A stretch of 64,000 nt of DNA, from NCBI RefSeq assembly GCF_001293685.1, contig NZ_BCAG01000001.1:992001-1056000 (forward strand), written 5' to 3'. This stretch comes from Desulfatitalea tepidiphila (GTDB lineage: Bacteria > Desulfobacterota > Desulfobacteria > Desulfobacterales > Desulfosarcinaceae). A program made the position numbers and the translations under genes. Positions 9,147 through 17,562 of the stretch are shown in pieces (position 1 is the first letter of the stretch; each line of letters begins with the position of its first letter). The notes beneath the pieces were generated by a model, which did no database searches, had not been told where the DNA came from, and saw only the letters and a list, made by a program, of their open reading frames with translations.

Positions 9147-10220
9147 TGTGTGAGAATCCGTGTGAGACTTTTTTCTCGCCCGCTCGAAAACTGCGATGGC
9201 ATCGCGTTCCATATCCCCAATGCTGTGCAGATAGATTTCAGTGGTCTTGCGATTCTCATGTCCCAGGATTCTTTGAATGGCGCCGAGTGGCACATTGCTG
9301 CCATCCATTAGTGAAGCGCCGGCATGTCTCAGCGGATGAAACCTGAAATATCGCACGCCAGCTTTTTCACATAGTCGTTTCATAAGTTTTTTACGATCGT
9401 CAAATGGTCCTTCCACGAAGCAACCGTTTTTGCGGCTCCAATAGCGATGCCAGAACACCCAAGGCTTGCTTGCATCCCGATTGTCATAGCGACTTTTCAA
9501 GACCTCGTAAAGTTTCTGGGTCATAGGGATCTTGCGAGGTGTCAGGTGGCCGCCTTGTTTTTTTCGAGTATACAAAATGACGAAACGCGCATCCAGATTC
9601 ACGTCTTCCCAACGCAGGCGGTTAATTTCACTTACCCTGGCCATAGTTTCTCGAATGGTCCATAAGTAATCCTGCGTTTCAGGGTCTGCGGCCGATATCA
9701 CCTTATCGATTTCCTCATTGTTGGGCACAAACTTTACTCTCTTTTCAACCGGAAAAAAGTCTATGCCCTCTGTCGGGTCGCTGACTATCAGTTTTTTGCG
9801 GATGCCGTAATTCATGGTTGCTCGCAAATACCTCAGGTCCTTGTTTGCTGTGAAGGCCGAAATCCGGCGGCGCTGCGAAAGGTGTTCCTCAATCATTTGC
9901 TGGGTTATTTCGCAGCACATTTTGTGCCGCCATTTTTTCATCCATCCTCGCGCCAGATAAGTGTAGCAGCGATAATGTTCCTCCGAATTGTATGCCCTCA
10001 CATGATCCAGCCGCCTATTGACCAAGTCCAAGAAGGCCATGTCGATCTGGATTGTCTCGGACTGTGTCGGCGGCGGCGCCGGATTTACAATCTCCTCCCT
10101 TCGTTCGTTTTCCGCCTTTCGAGCGGCGCCTTTTGTCTTGAACCAGCCCCTGGTGTGCCTGGTCCCGTTCAGGGTGAAGTCGTATCTCCATCCCTTTGCC
10201 TTTACCGAATAAACGCTCAT
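9123..10220 (-). CDS. Tyrosine-type site-specific integrase
   Basis: This phage-type integrase of 365 aa catalyses recombination between the element and its target, probably the tRNA-Phe 3' end 25 bp away. An N-terminal AP2-like arm-binding part (VYSVKAKGWRYDFTLNGTRH) and a SAM-like core-binding domain (about 60-160) precede the catalytic domain. The catalytic residues are Arg195 in TMARVSEIN, His295 and Arg298 in FHPLRHAGAS, His321 in ILGHENR and the nucleophile Tyr330 in TTEIYLHS. The stop lies inside the tRNA terminator. The HTH gene just upstream overlaps the 5' end. Confidence 0.95.
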   Translation of the reverse strand: MSVYSVKAKGWRYDFTLNGTRHTRGWFKTKGAARKAENERREEIVNPAPPPTQSETIQIDMAFLDLVNRRLDHVRAYNSEEHYRCYTYLARGWMKKWRHKMCCEITQQMIEEHLSQRRRISAFTANKDLRYLRATMNYGIRKKLIVSDPTEGIDFFPVEKRVKFVPNNEEIDKVISAADPETQDYLWTIRETMARVSEINRLRWEDVNLDARFVILYTRKKQGGHLTPRKIPMTQKLYEVLKSRYDNRDASKPWVFWHRYWSRKNGCFVEGPFDDRKKLMKRLCEKAGVRYFRFHPLRHAGASLMDGSNVPLGAIQRILGHENRKTTEIYLHSIGDMERDAIAVFERARKKSHTDSHTEKNRGNS

Positions 10221-10383
10221 AGAGGTCCTCCTTTCTGGGGAAGAGCAGAGAACCTCCGAGTTTCCTGCCGCCCAACGCCTGCCAGTGCTTATAGACCCAG
10301 CTGGGGCTTTTGCGCAGGTATAGGGCGACCTCCTCGGGTGTCAAAATATCGTGACCGCCGGGATTGTCAATGGAATCTGTCAT
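10015..10383 (-). CDS. Helix-turn-helix protein, likely excisionase or regulator
   Basis: This is a small DNA-binding protein of the MerR/excisionase fold. Residues 12-60 contain DILTPEEVALYLRKSPSWVY, then LGGRKLGGSLLFPRKEDL, the usual HTH-17-like pattern. Excisionases of this type direct the integrase towards excision. ATG 10383 (MTDSIDNPGG) is preferred over the upstream in-frame codon. The reading frame runs 206 bp into the integrase gene in another frame. The low-complexity basic tail (about residues 65-122) is probably a by-product of this overlap, so the functional part is the first 60 residues. Confidence 0.7.
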   Translation of the reverse strand: MTDSIDNPGGHDILTPEEVALYLRKSPSWVYKHWQALGGRKLGGSLLFPRKEDLYERLFGKGKGMEIRLHPERDQAHQGLVQDKRRRSKGGKRTKGGDCKSGAAADTVRDNPDRHGLLGLGQ

Positions 10384-11055
10384 GATGACCTCTGTCCTTC
10401 CCGGGTCCAGAGGTAACATCTTATAAATTCGGTCAGTTATGACCTGTAACTAAATCGGTGATGCGGGTAATTGGGGTGGGTTGGCCGGTGCACTATGGCG
10501 GCGGCCGTAACATGATCGGGGTTCGGGACCCTGTGTCTGATTGATGTCGCTCGGCGCTGCAAATGCGCCCTTTACTTCATGCGCGTATTAATACTACCGC
10601 TATGGTCAGCTGTCAAGCACCTGCCAGCCCTGACGGGGCGCCCGCGCCTTAGTATACTGATGCCGCATACTGTCTAAGTTTGACGCGATCATGGACACTG
10701 TCATGAACACTGAGCTTAGCGACTATCATGTATTGACAGCTGAAATGGAGGATTTGCCGAAAAATGAAGTCGCGTCTGAATTTTTGCCATCGACCAAGGA
10801 TGTGGGGAATACGTAGATTAGCTATTTGTCGGGAGGCCCTGAAGTGGGCAGTTGAATGTAGGACGTATGAGAGGAGATTGGCTATGCTGTTAGCTGCATT
10901 TGAAATAGAGGACATTTCTCGACGTTCGCCTTTGATGTCGTGAGGATTTGTATCGATGCTTGTCCAGGACAAGATTTTTGATGTTTATGGATATTTATCT
11001 TGCTGAAATTTTTTTTGAAATTATGAGAATAATTGCTTAGACGACTGCCTCAGCG
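10384..11055. other. Gene-poor stretch upstream of the Xis-like gene
   Basis: I see no convincing gene in these 670 bp. One minus-strand open frame (10649-10972) lacks a ribosome-binding site and any family resemblance. The left part should hold the promoter of the HTH-integrase pair. Confidence 0.5.
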
Positions 11056-11133
11056 ATCCTTGCAAAGGACGCCCCGAAGGGGGCAGTCCTTGGAAAGGAT
11101 TTTTGGAAGAAGAGAGTTGACAAACTCTTTTTA
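11056..11133 (+). terminator. Two consecutive strong hairpins with T tracts
   Basis: Bases 11056-11100 form nested stems (ATCCTT/AAGGAT, AAGGAC/GTCCTT, GCCCC/GGGGC) followed by TTTTTGG. Bases 11113-11128 form AGAGTT-GACA-AACTCT followed by TTTTTAAAT. They could end transcription before the origin-like region or be part of it. Confidence 0.6.
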
Positions 11134-11269
11134 AATATTTACATATTTATAGAAAAAATAATTCAACAATATCAATATCTTTCAGAATAAAACATACGCG
11201 TTATTTGTAAAATCATACGCGTTATTTTCAATTTTATATGCGAATTTTCATAAATCCTACGCGTTATTT
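11126..11269. repeat. Iteron array and AT-rich DNA, candidate replication origin
   Basis: Four iterons with core TACGCGTTATTT start at 11195, 11216, 11237 (variant TATGCGAATTTT) and 11258, a constant 21-bp period that puts them on one face of the helix. About 65 bp of almost pure A/T sequence (11126-11190) precedes them. Iterons next to an AT-rich unwinding region are the classic layout of plasmid origins. The rep-like gene ends 20 bp to the right. Confidence 0.75.
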
Positions 11270-11289
11270 TCTGTCATGACGCTGATAAT

Positions 11290-12453
11290 TCAAGTGGTTT
11301 CAACTGCTTCCGGCGCCGGAGCTTTGCTTTTCCCGCGCTTTTTTTGGGGCGTCTCTAAGATCACCCTGTAGAGTCGTTGCTTGGCATATTTAGTCGAGGT
11401 GAAATCCTGGATCAACCCCTTTTTTTTCATCTCTTCAAATGCCAGCTTGATAATAGAATAGACCCCGCTGTTGTTGCTCCAGCTCAAATCCAGGAAGGTC
11501 TTGATCTCTTCGAACCATAAATTTATTTGAGCAGAGGCGTTTTTCCCGGCCACCTTATTCAATATAAAACGTTTGTAAAGGAAATAGGCGTTTTTCCCCA
11601 AATCAAGCACTTCATCGGGGGGCCAGTCGGTATCGAATACCAAAGTGTTGTGAATGATCATTTTCCCCAGCGGCGATTTAAAGTTTACCACCAAATGATC
11701 ATCTTTCAAATCCATGAAAAAAATCTGCTCAAAATGGTCCATCACATACACTGCGTCCACCATTTCGCCCTTATCAATCCTTATTCCCTTTTTATTAAAT
11801 TGGGGTGCCTTGGTTATACATTTGACAATGTAGTTCATCTTAAATTTCGTTTCGGCAATTCTTTGAGCATGCTCAAAGAATTTATCCTTATAACGTTCAA
11901 GCACGGGATAGTTTTTAAAAAGATCCAATTTGCTAAAGGAATATTGGATGTCGCTGTTAAAGGCGGATTCCGTTTGGGCCATATTTCCTAAAAATTGCTG
12001 ATATTTGTAATTCCTATTCAAAAAATCCTGAAAATGCTCTTCAAAGGTCGGTTTTTTATATTCGTCATCAGATTGCTTTGCATACGCATCTCTCTCGATT
12101 TTCTCGACATCATGACCTTCTTGGATGGAAAATGCTTTGATTGGATTTTTGCTCAGATATGCCATCACGATTGGAGTGAAAATCTTACCGCTGAACCTTT
12201 GGTTTACTTCGATAGCGTCATTTGACCGCCAGGATTTGGGAATATTTGAGTATTTTGAATAATATCCCTTAAAAATCGTGTGTAAAATGATGTCCAGAAC
12301 AATTGACTGGTGATGGTTCCACGTCCCATCGATGGCATAGTTTGGCAGACTGTGGGGCATCTGTTTCTGTGCTGGATTGTGCATATCCACAGGCGACAGT
12401 GTGAAATTCAACTGGCGATTGGTGATGATACTGCGTTTGGATTTTATTGGCAT
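11290..12453 (-). CDS. Replication initiator-like protein (Rep)
   Basis: This is a protein of about 387 aa with low-GC codon use, unlike the chromosomal genes. I do not recognise a named Pfam family with certainty. The N terminus (RQLNFTLSPVDMHNP) and the segment KNAYFLYKRFILNKV followed by a helical basic tail (TKYAKQRLYRVILETP) resemble plasmid initiator proteins with winged-helix DNA binding. ATG 12453 follows GGGGGA at 7 nt; the frame is open back to 12495. The iteron array lies just after its stop and a perfect inverted repeat lies upstream, supporting a self-regulated initiator. The functional call rests largely on this context. Confidence 0.55.
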   Translation of the reverse strand: MPIKSKRSIITNRQLNFTLSPVDMHNPAQKQMPHSLPNYAIDGTWNHHQSIVLDIILHTIFKGYYSKYSNIPKSWRSNDAIEVNQRFSGKIFTPIVMAYLSKNPIKAFSIQEGHDVEKIERDAYAKQSDDEYKKPTFEEHFQDFLNRNYKYQQFLGNMAQTESAFNSDIQYSFSKLDLFKNYPVLERYKDKFFEHAQRIAETKFKMNYIVKCITKAPQFNKKGIRIDKGEMVDAVYVMDHFEQIFFMDLKDDHLVVNFKSPLGKMIIHNTLVFDTDWPPDEVLDLGKNAYFLYKRFILNKVAGKNASAQINLWFEEIKTFLDLSWSNNSGVYSIIKLAFEEMKKKGLIQDFTSTKYAKQRLYRVILETPQKKRGKSKAPAPEAVETT

Positions 12454-12493
12454 TGCTGCATCCCCCATAACGATTACATTCCCCAAGGATGCC

Positions 12494-12540
12494 AAGTCAG
12501 GATCAGGTCGTTATGGTTGGGGAAAACCTGATCCTGACTT
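12494..12540. promoter_or_regulatory. Perfect 15-bp inverted repeat upstream of rep
   Basis: AAGTCAGGATCAGGT (12494-12508) and its exact reverse complement (12526-12540) flank a 17-bp centre. The repeat lies 41 bp before the rep start codon with no T tract after it, so it reads as an operator or structured leader rather than a terminator. The remaining DNA to 12801 is AT-rich and probably promoter. Confidence 0.7.
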
Positions 12541-12801
12541 GCAACCACAGTGAAATGGGCATTTCCGAGAACCTTGCGCAGGGTCCTCAAGACGGTGCGT
12601 CCCCGCCTTTGAAGTTTGTTCTCGAGTTGTATCGGCAACTTCCGGAATTTTCATAAGGACATCAACTGATCTCGCATGTGACCCGTGCAGATACCTGCTG
12701 TGGATTTGAGTTTCCAACCGGCAAAAAATTCGGGACGACTTTAAAATTTTTCGGAACAAAATATAAATTGAATACAAATCAAATTCACAGGAGGACGTAA
12801 C

Positions 12802-12972
12802 ATGAGAAAGAAAATCTACACGCGCAATGTCGGAGTGATGCTCTCGGATGAAAACTATCAGCGGTTGGTCGACATCACCGACGATCTGGAAGTCACGGTA
12901 TCAGCGTATATTCGCAAGTTGATCGAGGAAAAATTGAGCGATGCGGAAAAGGAGTTGGCCAATGAACGATAA
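12802..12972 (+). CDS. Small ribbon-helix-helix-like protein
   Basis: This protein of 56 aa begins MRKKIYTRNVGVMLSDENY and continues LEVTVSAYIRKLIEEK. This beta-strand then two-helix layout is that of ribbon-helix-helix regulators (Arc/MetJ, plasmid CopG-like). AGGAGG stands 7 nt before the ATG. The stop overlaps the start of the next gene by 11 bp, so the two are co-translated. A plasmid copy-control or partition regulator is likely. Confidence 0.75.
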   Translation: MRKKIYTRNVGVMLSDENYQRLVDITDDLEVTVSAYIRKLIEEKLSDAEKELANER

Positions 12973-14749
12973 TCAACAACCTGAAACATCTGAGCTCGAT
13001 ATCCTGATCGATCAATTGCCAGAGCAATTCCCGGCCGCCGTAGAATCGATCAAACACGATATCGCACCGCATTTGATCGAGTGCAATCCCGGTTTGCGAG
13101 ATCATTTTATCAAACTGATCAAAAAGCGAACCCATGCGGCATCCATCAAGTCGGTGGCCATGTTGATCGATGAGGCGATTAAAGAGATCAATGGGAGTGG
13201 TTCCGGTGATAATGAAAATGCAATTGAAAGCGCACCCGAGGACCCTGAAATCATCGATGCCGCGGATCAAATTGCAAATGATCCCCTGTTATTCAAAAAC
13301 AAGATCGATATCGTCAACCAACTGGGCGTCATCAATGAACGAAAGAACATCGGTCTGTATCAATTGGTGATCGACAGCAGAGTCTTACCCCTGGGAAGTG
13401 CGGGATCGGATGCCCTGGCCATAAAAAACAGCGGTCATTACGGCGCTGGCAAATCATTTCCCCTGTTCAGTTGCTTGAAGCTGTATTCAGAGCGGGCCCA
13501 CCACCTGATTTCAAGCGGTTCGGAAAAGAGCCTGTATTCGATAGAAGGCGGATTAAAGCATAAGGCGTTGATCCTGGCAGAGGCGCTCACACTGGAGTCC
13601 AATGGTCGCAAAGACAATGAACTTGCCTATGCCATTCGCACACTCGTATCGGAAGGATGCTTGAAATATCAAACCACGGGATACAAGAACAAAAGACCGG
13701 TTGCCGTGATCAAACAGATTGCCGGACCAACATCTTTGGTGACCACCACCATCAGGGGAAAACTTGAAGATCAGCTCGATGATCGCATGATCACCGTCCA
13801 TCCCAACACATCGACCATGCAGACCAGAGACATCATCGAGAAAACAGCACAGACGGTAAGCGGGACCCAGACCAGAGTGGACGATAAGATCCTGCGGGCA
13901 TACCAGCACTTTCATGACAGTTTGGTTTCGGCGGACGTGGTGATCCCTTTTGCATCCGATATCGCATCATTTGTCAGTCGAAATGGATCATTGCCCCTAT
14001 CGGCAAGACGGTCGTTTAAGCGGGTGATGTCCGGGATCAGGACCATGACATTGCTTTATCAGAAACAACGCCACAGAGACGAGCAGGGACGGTTTATTGC
14101 CGACTATTTGGACTATGCCATTGTGTATCAGCTGCTCGAAGAATCATTTGCAGAAAGTCTCGGGGAGGTAAAGCGTCATACCGACGGCAGGATTCGTATC
14201 ATTGAAAGCGAGGGCATGATCACGCCTCGGGCGCTGTCTGAAAAAACTGGAGTGTCGGTTGCCGCAATATCCCAGTGGACCAGACAGCAAGTTGATAAAG
14301 GTGTGTTGCGCTGGTGCGATGAGCTCGGTGAAATGTTTGAAGATGAAAACATGCTGGAAAAAGCAAAACGTTCGGGGAAAGCATATTTGTGTGTCACTGG
14401 AAATAAGAGTTTGCCATCCCCATATCAGCTAACCGGCGATCCAAGATGGAATCGAGGCGGTGAGTTTTATGCTGCATATGATCTGCAGTTAGACGCCGGT
14501 CATGATGATGATCAGGCGTCAGCTGGGATTGAAAGCCATATCGAAATCCCGTTTTGTGGTGATGATATTCCGATCAAGCAGGGGGAAGCTGTTAAGGTGT
14601 TAAGCATTAAATCGCACGATCAGGTATTAAAAATGACAGATGAATCGCTAAAGAATCAGAAAAGCGATGATTTTGATGAATTTTTGGGTGAGGGTTTGCC
14701 CAGAAAATTTTGTAGAGCTTTTAATTTCGATGGGTTGATAACGTTCTAA
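12962..14749 (+). CDS. P-loop ATPase of the mobile-element primase/helicase type
   Basis: This protein of 595 aa has a Walker A motif GHYGAGKS (158-165) and a candidate Walker B strand in GLKHKALILAEALTLE about 50 residues later. The order of segments after the P-loop (KALILAEA, then LAYAIRTLVSEG, then TSLVTTTIRG) resembles the ATPase part of element-encoded primase-helicase proteins. A possible winged-helix segment (ITPRALSEKTGVSVAAISQW) lies near residue 425. No CHC2 or TOPRIM domain is visible. ATG 12962 has AGGAG upstream. Paired with the RHH gene and an iteron origin, it is probably a replication ATPase. Confidence 0.55.
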   Translation: MNDNQQPETSELDILIDQLPEQFPAAVESIKHDIAPHLIECNPGLRDHFIKLIKKRTHAASIKSVAMLIDEAIKEINGSGSGDNENAIESAPEDPEIIDAADQIANDPLLFKNKIDIVNQLGVINERKNIGLYQLVIDSRVLPLGSAGSDALAIKNSGHYGAGKSFPLFSCLKLYSERAHHLISSGSEKSLYSIEGGLKHKALILAEALTLESNGRKDNELAYAIRTLVSEGCLKYQTTGYKNKRPVAVIKQIAGPTSLVTTTIRGKLEDQLDDRMITVHPNTSTMQTRDIIEKTAQTVSGTQTRVDDKILRAYQHFHDSLVSADVVIPFASDIASFVSRNGSLPLSARRSFKRVMSGIRTMTLLYQKQRHRDEQGRFIADYLDYAIVYQLLEESFAESLGEVKRHTDGRIRIIESEGMITPRALSEKTGVSVAAISQWTRQQVDKGVLRWCDELGEMFEDENMLEKAKRSGKAYLCVTGNKSLPSPYQLTGDPRWNRGGEFYAAYDLQLDAGHDDDQASAGIESHIEIPFCGDDIPIKQGEAVKVLSIKSHDQVLKMTDESLKNQKSDDFDEFLGEGLPRKFCRAFNFDGLITF

Positions 14750-14806
14750 TTCATATTGGGATGCATTCTGTGATGGGGGGCATCCATTTTAAAGGAGAAA
14801 CAGGTT

Positions 14807-14995
14807 ATGGGTATGAAATATTGTCCACAGTGCCGAGCAGTCGTATTGACCAAGGCGCTTCAAAACTATTCACAGGTAGTCATCAATGGAGTTCCAGGAA
14901 AGAGACGAAAAATCATTCATCTGGAGGAAGATGGTGGTTGCGGTCACAGCTGGTATACGGTCGAGTTACTGGAAGAGGTGCTGGATAGGAATTGA
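14807..14995 (+). CDS. Small zinc-ribbon-like protein
   Basis: This protein of 62 aa has CPQC near the N terminus (residues 5-8) and GCGHSWYTVELL near the C terminus, an arrangement fitting a zinc-binding ribbon. AGGAG precedes the ATG. It lies 57 bp after the ATPase gene on the same strand. A transcription-related or DNA-binding accessory role is possible, but no family was recognised. Confidence 0.6.
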   Translation: MGMKYCPQCRAVVLTKALQNYSQVVINGVPGKRRKIIHLEEDGGCGHSWYTVELLEEVLDRN

Positions 14996-15056
14996 TGGAT
15001 ACAATGGGACACTGGCCGATCTTAATGTTTGATCGGCCAGTTTCACACCAAAACTT
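14995..15056 (+). repeat. Structured repeat, copy 1
   Basis: TGGATACAATG is followed by a perfect 11-bp hairpin (ACTGGCCGATC, 15011-15021, with GATCGGCCAGT, 15031-15041) and then TCACACCAAAAC. A second copy lies at 15688-15766. Confidence 0.7.
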
Positions 15057-15062
15057 AACTCC

Positions 15063-15512
15063 TTAAGTTAAATAATAGTCTTCAATATCTTTGATTATAG
15101 CAGCATTTAAAAGTTGAGATATTCCATCACATTCACCACTATTTTCAAACCTATCAAAATTACTGAATCTACAACAAGTAGCCCTTACAACACATCCTTT
15201 GCATTTATAATCAAAACCAAATATATCATGAATTAAAATAGAATATTCCAATGCTGCTTCAGAAATGTCAGGTCCATAAGGTTGTTCCATCTCAATAGAC
15301 CAACTCTCGTCTATAGGGATACATTTATATATTTCATTAGGTTGGACCTTCCACTTATCAATTAAGTTAGTAATCATATTAAGAGCATCAATTCTTTCTT
15401 TAGACTTCATGAGTTGTCTTGCTGGTTCTCTACTGGCATGAAATGAAAGAATTTTATTTTTGTCCCGTTTAATATCAGATATGGGTATACCATATGTAGG
15501 ATCAGCATCCAT
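15063..15512 (-). CDS. AT-rich orphan gene, Cys-rich hypothetical protein
   Basis: This protein of 149 aa has strikingly low GC compared with both neighbours. The C-terminal half holds a cysteine cluster (CKGCVVRATCCRF, then GECDG), which could bind a metal. No family was recognised. The gene and 200 bp beside it lie between two copies of a structured repeat, like a cassette. It is transcribed against the surrounding genes. Recent transfer is likely; function is unknown. Confidence 0.5.
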   Translation of the reverse strand: MDADPTYGIPISDIKRDKNKILSFHASREPARQLMKSKERIDALNMITNLIDKWKVQPNEIYKCIPIDESWSIEMEQPYGPDISEAALEYSILIHDIFGFDYKCKGCVVRATCCRFSNFDRFENSGECDGISQLLNAAIIKDIEDYYLT

Positions 15513-15908
15513 TTTAAACTGCCTCCATTTCCTTTGTATTTTGATAAACGTCTAAAGAAAAAACCTGCCATAATTTATTTAGTTTCTGGATGTGTAGAAC
15601 TTAACATCTCGAGGGGTCCCCGTTTCAATCGTTCCTTTATGGCGCCGGATATGATGGAGTAAAAATCGTTATTCAGCAGGCCCTAATTAATGGATACAAT
15701 GAGGTTTATGGCGGGCACAGGGCACTGGCCGATCTTTGCGGTTGGTCGGCCGGTGTCACACCAAAACCCCTCAGATATAAAAAACATCCCGGTTCCGTTC
15801 TGTGATCTGCAGATTTTAGGCGCGCGTCTCACTGTTCCAAATTTTAGTCTCGAGAACAAAATACACATAATACGCAGTTGCTGCGTTTTTCCAAGGAGGA
15901 CCTTATGT
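15513..15908. other. Intergenic region with second structured repeat
   Basis: These 396 bp hold no gene I can support. They contain the promoter side of the AT-rich gene and, at 15688-15766, the second structured repeat, then a leader with AGGAGG for the gene at 15909. Confidence 0.5.
15688..15766 (+). repeat. Structured repeat, copy 2
   Basis: TGGATACAATG, an 18-bp insertion, then ACTGGCCGATC (15724-15734) pairs with GGTCGGCCGGT (15744-15754) using two G-U pairs, then TCACACCAAAAC. Compared with copy 1, the right arm has changed while pairing is kept. Confidence 0.7.
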
Positions 15909-16232
15909 ATGCGTAACACATTCAAGTTGCCCAGCCAAACGTACATCGAGCTTGACCAGCCAGAAATTTACAAGCGTTTTATAGAGGGATATTTCCAGCT
16001 ACTTCGGGAAAATCTCCAATCATATAAGGTGATGGACGAAAATTGCGTATTGAAAGAGATCCGATATTCATGCGGTCAGGAACACAACTCTCGAAATCCA
16101 AACTGGCGGCCATTTCAGTATCTCGAGCAATATTGTCGTAGTTGGGGCTACGACGACATGGAGGCACAGGATCTAATCGAGGAAAAGATCGGCCGCCGGT
16201 TGACATGTGAGTGCGAGTTGTTGGCGGGATGA
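15909..16232 (+). CDS. Hypothetical protein
   Basis: This protein of 107 aa starts MRNTFKLPSQTYIELDQPE. AGGAGG lies 9 nt before ATG 15909. It is acidic with aromatic residues and an EIRYSCGQ segment. I recognise no family, membrane segment or catalytic motif. Its 3' end overlaps the convergent gene by 60 bp. Confidence 0.5.
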   Translation: MRNTFKLPSQTYIELDQPEIYKRFIEGYFQLLRENLQSYKVMDENCVLKEIRYSCGQEHNSRNPNWRPFQYLEQYCRSWGYDDMEAQDLIEEKIGRRLTCECELLAG

Positions 16233-17054
16233 ACGGCCGTAATTTGATAACTGAAAACCGTACCTGCCCCACTCGTATAGAATCCTGTCGAGGTAGTACG
16301 GTTCGATCTCGACGGCATCTGCCAGCCACTGCGATAGCAGGAAATGCCTCTTGTTGCTCAGGTGCCTGCAGTCCTCATACCCTCCGAACAGCCCCTTGAA
16401 CTGCCCAAGAAAATGGTGATCGACCTTGACGAAGCGGACGAATCCGATCTCCTTTATGAAATCGCAGATCAACGCCGGACCCACATTGTAGATGGGCTTG
16501 GCAAAGTTAACGACAAATTTCCACATTGCCTCAGGGCTGGAGGCCGATACCTGCTCGATTAATTCATAGAAAGGCTGCAGCCCACTCGCAAGGCGCTTTG
16601 CCATCTCTTTTGAGCCGTCCAACATCACTCGTAGCATGCGGGGCATAGGTTGGTTGGACGTCAAATCGAACTGCATTTGTCGCTGGATGTTCATGGCAAC
16701 GGCGTACAAGTTTTTGGGATACCACGTCTCATCATCCAGAAATGAGCTCTCGGCAAACACCATCTCAAGGAGCAGGCCAATAGTACCTGGTGTAGGGATT
16801 TGGCCGAGGACCCGAGTGCCATACTTTCGCAGGACCGAGTAAGTGTAGCAGCTTTTAATGAAGGATCTCATGAGTGAGGGGATGTCGCTGGGCTGCTCTG
16901 GCCGCAGGCCGTTGGCCAGATACTTTATGATTTCTGTGCGATCAAGATCATCCATCTCCACGGACGGATCATTTGCCAGCCTCACCAGAATGCTTCGCCG
17001 GCTCTCAAGTTGCCGCTTGGCTTCCGCGACCTGCGATGAATCAAGTCGTATCAT
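16173..17054 (-). CDS. Hypothetical protein with HhH-GPD-like segment
   Basis: This protein of about 293 aa has a segment (about residues 210-240) that reads YNVGPALICDFIKEIG then VKVDHHFLG. It resembles the helix-hairpin-helix plus 'VDxHxxR' stretch of base-excision DNA glycosylases, and is followed by YYLDRILYEWGRYG. No Fe-S cluster motif is visible and the usual catalytic Lys/Asp pair cannot be assigned with certainty. ATG 17054 (MIRLDSSQVAEAKRQ) is favoured over 17099. It lies downstream of the defence-type operon but is separated by a decayed BRO gene, so membership is doubtful. Confidence 0.5.
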   Translation of the reverse strand: MIRLDSSQVAEAKRQLESRRSILVRLANDPSVEMDDLDRTEIIKYLANGLRPEQPSDIPSLMRSFIKSCYTYSVLRKYGTRVLGQIPTPGTIGLLLEMVFAESSFLDDETWYPKNLYAVAMNIQRQMQFDLTSNQPMPRMLRVMLDGSKEMAKRLASGLQPFYELIEQVSASSPEAMWKFVVNFAKPIYNVGPALICDFIKEIGFVRFVKVDHHFLGQFKGLFGGYEDCRHLSNKRHFLLSQWLADAVEIEPYYLDRILYEWGRYGFQLSNYGRSSRQQLALTCQPAADLFLD

Positions 17055-17166
17055 GGTATGCTCACCCTGAGCATGAGGAAGGATCACTATCGTCACCATA
17101 GATCCTAACCAGCGACTTACTCAAGAAAAAACTCACCACCCCCTTGTTCAAAGGCCCACAGAGTGA

Positions 17167-17367
17167 GTTGCACCCAAAGTGCTCCTCGCCAAGGACGTGT
17201 GTGACGTGCTGGGGTATTTGAATTCCCGTGATGCCATTGCAAGGCACTGTAAGCACGCACAAAAAATGACTGTGTTGAAACAGCACAGTCACAGGGGTGG
17301 TGCCCAGTTCATCACCATCATCCCGGAGTCGGATATGTACCGGCCGACCCTGCCTATATTAAGGTAA
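17167..17367 (+). pseudogene. BRO-N (antirepressor) domain remnant
   Basis: The frame read from about 17179 gives VLLAKDVCDVLGYLNSRDAI, then GGAQFITIIPESDMYR, the core of the BRO N-terminal domain of phage antirepressors. There is no proper start and the frame ends after 60 residues, before any C-terminal domain. It is a fragment left by an earlier phage insertion. No gene is supported between 17368 and 17562. Confidence 0.65.
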
Positions 17368-17562
17368 GCGCCTGGTATGTGCCGGTGCCCTGCCACCAGA
17401 ATTCCCCTCCAGTGCCAAAAACACCGAGCTGGCTCCCGATTTTTTCGACAAAACGGCGGGCCAAGGGTAAGGTATGGGTTTCGGGAGATCGTTCAAAAAA
17501 ACGCTACTCACTCAGGAAAACGAGGGCTCAACGCGGGATTCGTTTGTTGTCCCTCCCTTCTA

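Noticed and set aside
10649-10972. 107-aa minus-strand open frame
   Set aside because: No ribosome-binding site, odd composition and no resemblance to any family. The region is better seen as non-coding DNA of the element.
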